From positions 1 to 12,739 of the forward strand of contig MU634383.1 of assembly GCA_026770595.1 (NCBI GenBank): a DNA stretch of 12,739 nucleotides, in the 5' to 3' direction. The position numbers and the translations under genes are program-made. Source of the stretch: Ochromonadaceae sp. CCMP2298. Lineage: Eukaryota > Sar > Synurophyceae > Ochromonadales > Ochromonadaceae. The notes under the pieces were generated by a model. That model did not search any database and had not been told where the DNA came from. It saw only the letters and a list, made by a program, of their open reading frames with translations. Positions 6,646 to 10,446 of this stretch are shown here, piece by piece. The stretch's first letter is position 1, and each line of letters opens with the position of its first letter.

Positions 6646-7927
6646 GAAAGTGGACAGTGGTGTCAAACTGCAGCTGGGGGTAGACGTCGAGGCGCATGTA
6701 ACTCGCCGAACTGCTGGTGAGCGGCGTGCCCTGGAACAAGGTTGACTTAGCCCCTGTGCAGCTCTCTAGGTCGATTGCGAGCATCCAATTCGATGAATCC
6801 CCCTCGCGCGTGAGATAGGAGTCCGTAAGGGTGACCTCGCGGTGAAGAGAGTCGGCCGTGTCCCGCTTGCAAAAATTGTAAGGAAGGACACTGCCTGCCA
6901 ACTGGTGCGAGTTGACGGCCCCAAACGCTCGCTGGAGGGCCAACTTGACGACGCTGGGATTGCCTGTATTGATCGGCGTCTGTGGGAGACTGGTCGTCCC
7001 GACCATCATCGAGGCGGCCCTGGCGTTGGGGTTGCACGACCCAAACACGCTGGTTCGTCCGTCCGCTGAACTGCTGCATCGCATGAGCAGCATTTTGGAT
7101 GACTGAGCGCGGGCGAGAATGTTGAGGTCGGCGTTGCCAATGGTACCAGCTGGGAGCTGCGCGGAGGAGTAGAGCCAGGTAGAGGTTTTGAGACTCAATG
7201 GCGCGCTGGTAACCTTCTGGAAGTAACTGGCATCAGACATCTCGAGAACATCGTAGGTCAATGTGAGCTGATCGAGGATGAAGGAGGTCGGCATCGTTGC
7301 ACCCAGTCTGGTCATGCGTCGTCCGATGATGTCCGCAATTGTGAAAGTCAGTTCGATCTCGGAGGTGGCCGGGATAGCGGAAGACAAATTCGCTAGCGAG
7401 CCGATCAAGGGAATCGAGAAGGTCATGACCTTGTTGCCACCGGGGGAGTCTTCAATGTTAAAGACATGCCCAGTCGTCTGCCCCGGTCCGTCTCTGTCCG
7501 TCCCCCAGAGCATCGATTTCGATGAAAGCTCCGTAGTGGTGCTGCACGCCTCCTGTAGCGCCTGGAAAACGAGAGCGGGTTGCGAGATGGACTCTATCTG
7601 GGAACCACCCATGGACACTACGTATTGATCAAATACACCCCATGCGTTAGGACAAAGCGCATACGCCTCCGTGGGTCCGCCCGCACCTGTACCTGCGGCG
7701 TTGGTGCCCCCATCAACGGTAAGGCGCCCTGAGACAGATATTTGAGAAGCGTCGTTGAAAGCACGGAAGGAAGGCATGACAAATCGGAGCTGTTGGCCTG
7801 CCGCGGTGAAGACGGCTGTTCCGTCCGGGGTCAATGACATCTGAGTCCTCTTCATCGGCGGGAGTGTCTCAAGCGCTGGGAAGTTGAGCTCGCTTGGGAG
7901 CGTCTGGTGCATGTCGTCGGCATTCAT
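6581..7927 (-). CDS. Major capsid protein, probable double jelly-roll
   Basis: The 448-residue product is the best candidate for the hexon-like shell protein. Landmarks common to PLV capsid proteins are visible. The N-terminal strand block is RFVMPSFRAF...ISVSGRLTVDG (48-72). A block NAWGVFDQYVVSMGGSQIESI (94-114) precedes a helix. FSIPLIGSLANLSSAIPAT then leads into a strand (IELTFTIADI, 191-200), followed by FILDQLTLTYDVLEM with SYFQKV. The C-terminus is strand-rich (FDTTVHFLIQCDAVLVID). The length is at the lower end of the usual range for the family. ATG 7927 was chosen because the in-frame codon at 7936 is TTG. Assignment rests on this pattern and on position next to the penton-like gene; a structure-based comparison would settle it. 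Confidence 0.75.
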   Translation of the reverse strand: MNADDMHQTLPSELNFPALETLPPMKRTQMSLTPDGTAVFTAAGQQLRFVMPSFRAFNDASQISVSGRLTVDGGTNAAGTGAGGPTEAYALCPNAWGVFDQYVVSMGGSQIESISQPALVFQALQEACSTTTELSSKSMLWGTDRDGPGQTTGHVFNIEDSPGGNKVMTFSIPLIGSLANLSSAIPATSEIELTFTIADIIGRRMTRLGATMPTSFILDQLTLTYDVLEMSDASYFQKVTSAPLSLKTSTWLYSSAQLPAGTIGNADLNILARAQSSKMLLMRCSSSADGRTSVFGSCNPNARAASMMVGTTSLPQTPINTGNPSVVKLALQRAFGAVNSHQLAGSVLPYNFCKRDTADSLHREVTLTDSYLTREGDSSNWMLAIDLESCTGAKSTLFQGTPLTSSSASYMRLDVYPQLQFDTTVHFLIQCDAVLVIDAASQSGRLIY

Positions 7928-7959
7928 GGTGAGCAAGTGGGTGGTGTGTGAAGTGGGGT

Positions 7960-7975
7960 CTCGTATTAACCTAAG
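7960..7975 (-). promoter_or_regulatory. Candidate upstream element of the major capsid gene
   Basis: In gene sense the stretch reads CTTAGGTTAATACGAG and lies 32 bp before the capsid ATG. It resembles the stretch before the 50-residue ORF (8637-8655), sharing CTTA...GG and ATACGAG. It overlaps the stop codon of the upstream gene. Weak, recurrence-based evidence. Confidence 0.3.
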
Positions 7976-8436
7976 AAAACTTCACCTTCGTGCTCGTGCT
8001 TGAAGAATTCCCACCACAGCGAGAAATCGGTCACAATGCGCGGCGTTCGGATCGTGTGGGCCACTTTAATACCAAGCACGTCGGTCATAATGCAACAGGC
8101 CAGGAAGCTGCTCGGGAGCATGTATTTCCGCGCGACAGACGGCCGAATGCGGTGGACGAAAAATGCAGCGAATTCGCGGTAAACGCGCACGGCTAGGTAC
8201 AACTCCTCCTGGGTCAGATCGGACCCGTGGTGCTTGCGCAGATACCTCAGAAAAAAAACACTGCGGTCGTAACCGGTCGATGCGAGAGGGGCGTGGTGGG
8301 GGTCGTTCCAGACAGCGGTTGTCTCAGAGATGAGTTGACCCTGACGCAACTGGAGCCCGCATGAGGTGCATACGAGTGAACCTTCGTGAAACGCGTTTGA
8401 CTCTGCGGTTGGGTCGAGGTGATTGCAAGACGACAT
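7966..8436 (-). CDS. TFIIB-like zinc-ribbon transcription factor (VLTF3-like alternative)
   Basis: Starting at the inner ATG (8436), the product has 156 residues with a zinc ribbon at the N-terminus: C4 and H6, then FHEGSLVCTSCG with C23 and C26. The run GSLVCTSCGLQL followed by an acidic, Trp-containing stretch (AVWNDPHH) resembles the ribbon and B-reader of TFIIB. About 100 residues of helix follow (FLRYLRKHH; EELYLAVRVYREFAAFFVHR; MLPSSFLACCIMTDVLGI), compatible with one cyclin-like fold. Poxvirus-type late factor VLTF3, also found in PLVs, is the main alternative. It would bring the transcription machinery to viral promoters. An ATG at 8541 would add 35 residues, but these lie over the small ORF upstream and lack ordered character, so I prefer 8436. 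Confidence 0.6.
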   Translation of the reverse strand: MSSCNHLDPTAESNAFHEGSLVCTSCGLQLRQGQLISETTAVWNDPHHAPLASTGYDRSVFFLRYLRKHHGSDLTQEELYLAVRVYREFAAFFVHRIRPSVARKYMLPSSFLACCIMTDVLGIKVAHTIRTPRIVTDFSLWWEFFKHEHEGEVFLG

Positions 8437-8468
8437 AGTCACGTGTGTTTCACTTGTGTGTTCACTTG

Positions 8469-8477
8469 TCCTTAAGC
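8469..8477 (-). promoter_or_regulatory. GCTTAAGGA element before the TFIIB-like gene
   Basis: This is the sequence GCTTAAGGA on the minus strand, 32 bp before ATG 8436. The same nine bases occur 23 bp before the 50-residue ORF. It overlaps the stop codon of that ORF. Candidate promoter element by recurrence only. Confidence 0.35.
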
Positions 8478-8624
8478 CGAGAGAAAAATCGGAGGGAGCC
8501 GCAGCGCAGGATACAAGTGAAGCAATTGCTTGATCTCCCATTCTAACATATCGATTGTCTTTTGGTGGTCGGCAAGAGCAAGAGCGACATGCAGAGCTTT
8601 GAGTTGTTCGAAGGGGGAAGGCAT
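8472..8624 (-). CDS. 50-residue helical small ORF
   Basis: No family recognised. The ORF starts at ATG 8624 and ends at TAA 8472-8474. It encodes a Leu/Ala-rich, mostly helical peptide (FEQLKALHVALALADHQ, then MLEWEIKQLLHLYPAL) followed by a proline-rich end. Hydrophobic residues at three- and four-residue spacing suggest a short coiled coil or a protein-binding helix. It fills an otherwise empty gap between the TFIIB-like gene and the acidic split gene on the same strand, and a GCTTAAGGA element precedes it. If it is real, the TFIIB-like gene must start at 8436. Coding status rests on position, packing and composition only. Confidence 0.45.
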   Translation of the reverse strand: MPSPFEQLKALHVALALADHQKTIDMLEWEIKQLLHLYPALRLPPIFLSA

Positions 8625-8647
8625 CTTGACCTACTACTCGTATTTTA

Positions 8648-8656
8648 TCCTTAAGC
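8648..8656 (-). promoter_or_regulatory. GCTTAAGGA element before the 50-residue ORF
   Basis: This is the second copy of the nine-base element, 23 bp before ATG 8624. It is followed by ATAAAATACGAG, which shares ATACGAG with the stretch upstream of the major capsid gene. Confidence 0.35.
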
Positions 8657-9019
8657 TCAGACTGGAAGGTAGTCGCTCAAGCAAATAACGACCGCGGACA
8701 ATGCATCGTTCACTACTGGATTTCCGTGAAGCTCTTCGGGATATTGCCTGACCAACGCGACAGCGCGTCTGACCATATCGACCTGTATCTGAGAATAGGG
8801 TGTGAGTTTGATCTGGATGCAGAGACGAAGGAGTTCGGTGAGAGGACCGGACATTGGTTTATAGTAGAGGTGCGAAAAAAATGTGGGGACCGGGGTTATC
8901 TCTCTCTCGGGAGCCCATCTCCTTAAGTACGCACTCACGGGGTCCTCCTCCTCTTCCTCTTCTTCTTCTTCTCCATCTTCATCACATCGCGACAAGGGGG
9001 GCCCCAGTCCTCGTCGTCG
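8657..9019 (-). CDS. Downstream half of a frame-split acidic gene
   Basis: This frame has no ATG between the preceding in-frame stop (9020-9022) and residue-level position 8854, so an ATG-only start would lose half of the open frame. It begins with an acidic run (DEDG followed by nine Glu). A helical, hydrophobic domain follows (LTELLRLCIQIKL; DMVRRAVALVRQYPEEL; VVNDALSAVVICLSDYLPV). The upstream gene's frame (8935-9192) overlaps it and ends its own acidic run (DDDED) just before a G4C6 run at 8996-9005. A -1 shift there, or one extra C, would join the two into a protein of about 177 residues with one continuous acidic linker. The joined reading is therefore more likely than two separate genes. 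Family unknown. Confidence 0.6.
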   Translation of the reverse strand, partial: RRRGLGPPLSRCDEDGEEEEEEEEEDPVSAYLRRWAPEREITPVPTFFSHLYYKPMSGPLTELLRLCIQIKLTPYSQIQVDMVRRAVALVRQYPEELHGNPVVNDALSAVVICLSDYLPV

Positions 9020-9192
9020 TCAATACGTCTTGTCAGAATACGAATCAATCCATTTGGAAGAACGCCTAGCTTCTCGCACAACAAGGCTTCCAGTGTCGCG
9101 GGGGGGATGTCTCCCGGTGCGCAGATGACCCCGTATTGGTCTCTCACTGTACAGACGAGTCGAGTAGTTGACATGTCGTAGAGCACGGGCAT
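8935..9192 (-). CDS. Upstream half of a frame-split acidic gene
   Basis: The 85-codon frame starts at ATG 9192 and ends at TGA 8935-8937. Residues 8-52 look like a small folded unit: a strand (TRLVCTVRD), a turn, a second strand (GVICAPGD), a helix (PATLEALLCEKLGV) and a third strand (LIRILTRR). This order recalls a beta-grasp (ubiquitin-like) fold, which is a guess from pattern only. After DDDEDWGPP this frame switches to an implausible Lys/Arg tail (EKKKKRKRRR), because the purine tract encoding poly-Glu is read in the wrong frame. That change supports a frameshift at the G4C6 run. The gene lies 27 bp downstream of the integrase on the same strand. Confidence 0.6.
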   Translation of the reverse strand: MPVLYDMSTTRLVCTVRDQYGVICAPGDIPPATLEALLCEKLGVLPNGLIRILTRRIDDDEDWGPPCRDVMKMEKKKKRKRRRTP

Positions 9193-9219
9193 TGTTTATC
9201 TATACCTTATACCAGAAAA

Positions 9220-10428
9220 TTACTCACGAGCCAGACGCGCCGCTCGAGCAGCCGGGGTTGTCGCGGCTCTCCCCCGTCGCTCCCCGCCTCGTGTCGCACC
9301 TCGCTCGATTCCCGATGCCGCCTGCGCACGTTCGGCCCTCTTCTTTCGCGATTTAACTTGCACAGCCTTCTCGCGCACCGCGGCTGCGGCATCCACCGCG
9401 GCGGCCGCTGTGGCGGCGGCGTCCTCCGCTGCAGCGGCGGCGTCCACTGCAAAACGGAGCTGATAGAAAGCAAACTTCGCAGGGAGCTCTTCACCGGCCG
9501 TCGTCTCCAGTGTAAATCGCGCACCCACGATCGCCTTGATCCGGAATATGCGTTCGGAGAAGACAGCCGAGGAAGAGTCTCCGCCGAATGCCGATTTCTT
9601 GACGAGAGTACGCACTCCCATGCCCACTTCGAACTTGAACGCACGCGCGGTAGCCTCCTCCTTCGTAGTGACCTCTTGAAAGCTAGGGAGCGTGCCATCC
9701 GCTTCGTACATCGCCTCAGGCCGTTGACCCGTTGTGCTATGGACCTGGTGGTTGTATGTATCAACGAGACGCTCGACTTCCCTCGTGCTCAAGTCGTGTC
9801 GCTTGGGCAGGGCAAGCCAATAGCGCAAGGTGAGACCCTTCAACGTTCTGTGCCACCGTTCGACGAGAGATGACCGGTGCAATTGACTGGGCGGTGCCGC
9901 GTGATGCGTGATTTCATGTTCGGCGTACCAGGCATCGAGAACGCCGGACTGGAACTCTAAATCGGTGTTCAAATTTTTTGGATAAGCCCCTGCCGCCTTT
10001 ACCACTGCCTTCAGTCCAGTGAGGATCTGTTCAGACGTTCGCCGCGTGCCTTCGCTGCTCGTCAGTGGCACGGCCCATGCGCGCCTCGAATACACATCCA
10101 CGACGCTGAGCCAAGCAGATACGCGTACGCGAGCCGGGTAGAATACGTCCCCTTGCCAAGCATCGTTGGCCGCACCAGCAACGACGCTCTGATACGCTAC
10201 CTTACCAGGCTTTACAGGCGGCGCCGTGGCCTGAGCGACCGCGTTGGCAGACAGTGCCAGCTTGACCTGTGCCAATGTGAGCGGTTTTGTTCCATCCTTC
10301 AGGGCGCGTGCGCGGAGAGCGGCGAACGTGCGCTGGGCACCGGAAAACGATGTAGCAAACTCATCATCGACTTGAGCGCGCTGGGCAGCAGTGACATCGA
10401 TTGGCTTTTTGAGTTTTTTCGATTCCAT
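9220..10428 (-). CDS. Polinton-type RVE-family integrase
   Basis: The 402-residue product (numbered from ATG 10428) would insert the element's DNA into a host chromosome. The N-terminal helical region (FSGAQRTFAALRARALKDG, then TLAQVKLAL) matches the layout of polinton integrases and has no HHCC zinc finger. The catalytic core has D94 (WQGDVFY), D156 (LNTDLEFQSG) and E190 (LVERWHRTLK), with 33 residues between the last two. HQVHSTTGQRPEAM follows, as in retrovirus-like integrases. Residues about 265-325 (VGMGVRTLV...ERIFRIKAI) form an SH3-like DNA-binding domain. The tail is Ala-rich, then Arg/Lys-rich. ATG 10437 would add three residues and overlap the helicase gene by eight bases; 10428 directly follows the shared start-proximal element. 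Confidence 0.88.
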   Translation of the reverse strand: MESKKLKKPIDVTAAQRAQVDDEFATSFSGAQRTFAALRARALKDGTKPLTLAQVKLALSANAVAQATAPPVKPGKVAYQSVVAGAANDAWQGDVFYPARVRVSAWLSVVDVYSRRAWAVPLTSSEGTRRTSEQILTGLKAVVKAAGAYPKNLNTDLEFQSGVLDAWYAEHEITHHAAPPSQLHRSSLVERWHRTLKGLTLRYWLALPKRHDLSTREVERLVDTYNHQVHSTTGQRPEAMYEADGTLPSFQEVTTKEEATARAFKFEVGMGVRTLVKKSAFGGDSSSAVFSERIFRIKAIVGARFTLETTAGEELPAKFAFYQLRFAVDAAAAAEDAAATAAAAVDAAAAVREKAVQVKSRKKRAERAQAASGIERGATRGGERRGRAATTPAARAARLARE

Positions 10429-10446
10429 TTTACACATCGCAAAGAT
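10429..10446 (-). promoter_or_regulatory. Start-proximal element of the integrase, inside the end of the helicase gene
   Basis: In gene sense the bases read ATCTTTGCGATGTGTAAA, then the ATG. They differ from the element before the penton-like gene (ATCTTTGCTCTGTGTAAAG) at two central bases and by one missing G. Here the same bases encode the last residues and the TAA of the polymerase-helicase gene. Confidence 0.5.

Noticed and set aside
8437-8541. Upstream ATG for the TFIIB-like gene, adding 35 residues
   Set aside because: The extension overlaps the 50-residue ORF and precedes a ribbon that normally sits at the N-terminus. It remains possible and is noted in the entry.
8920-8928. Further CTTAAGGA match as a promoter element
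   Set aside because: It lies inside the acidic gene with no suitably placed in-frame start after it; a short motif like this can occur by chance.
9358-9873. Plus-strand open frame of 171 codons opposite the integrase
   Set aside because: The integrase frame carries all catalytic residues and domains; the opposite frame is Arg/Cys/Gly-rich shadow.
9220-10428. Bacterial insertion-sequence transposase instead of a viral integrase
   Set aside because: The N-terminal layout and the SH3-like C-terminal domain follow polinton integrases, and the neighbours are viral structural and replication genes with no insertion-sequence ends around it.
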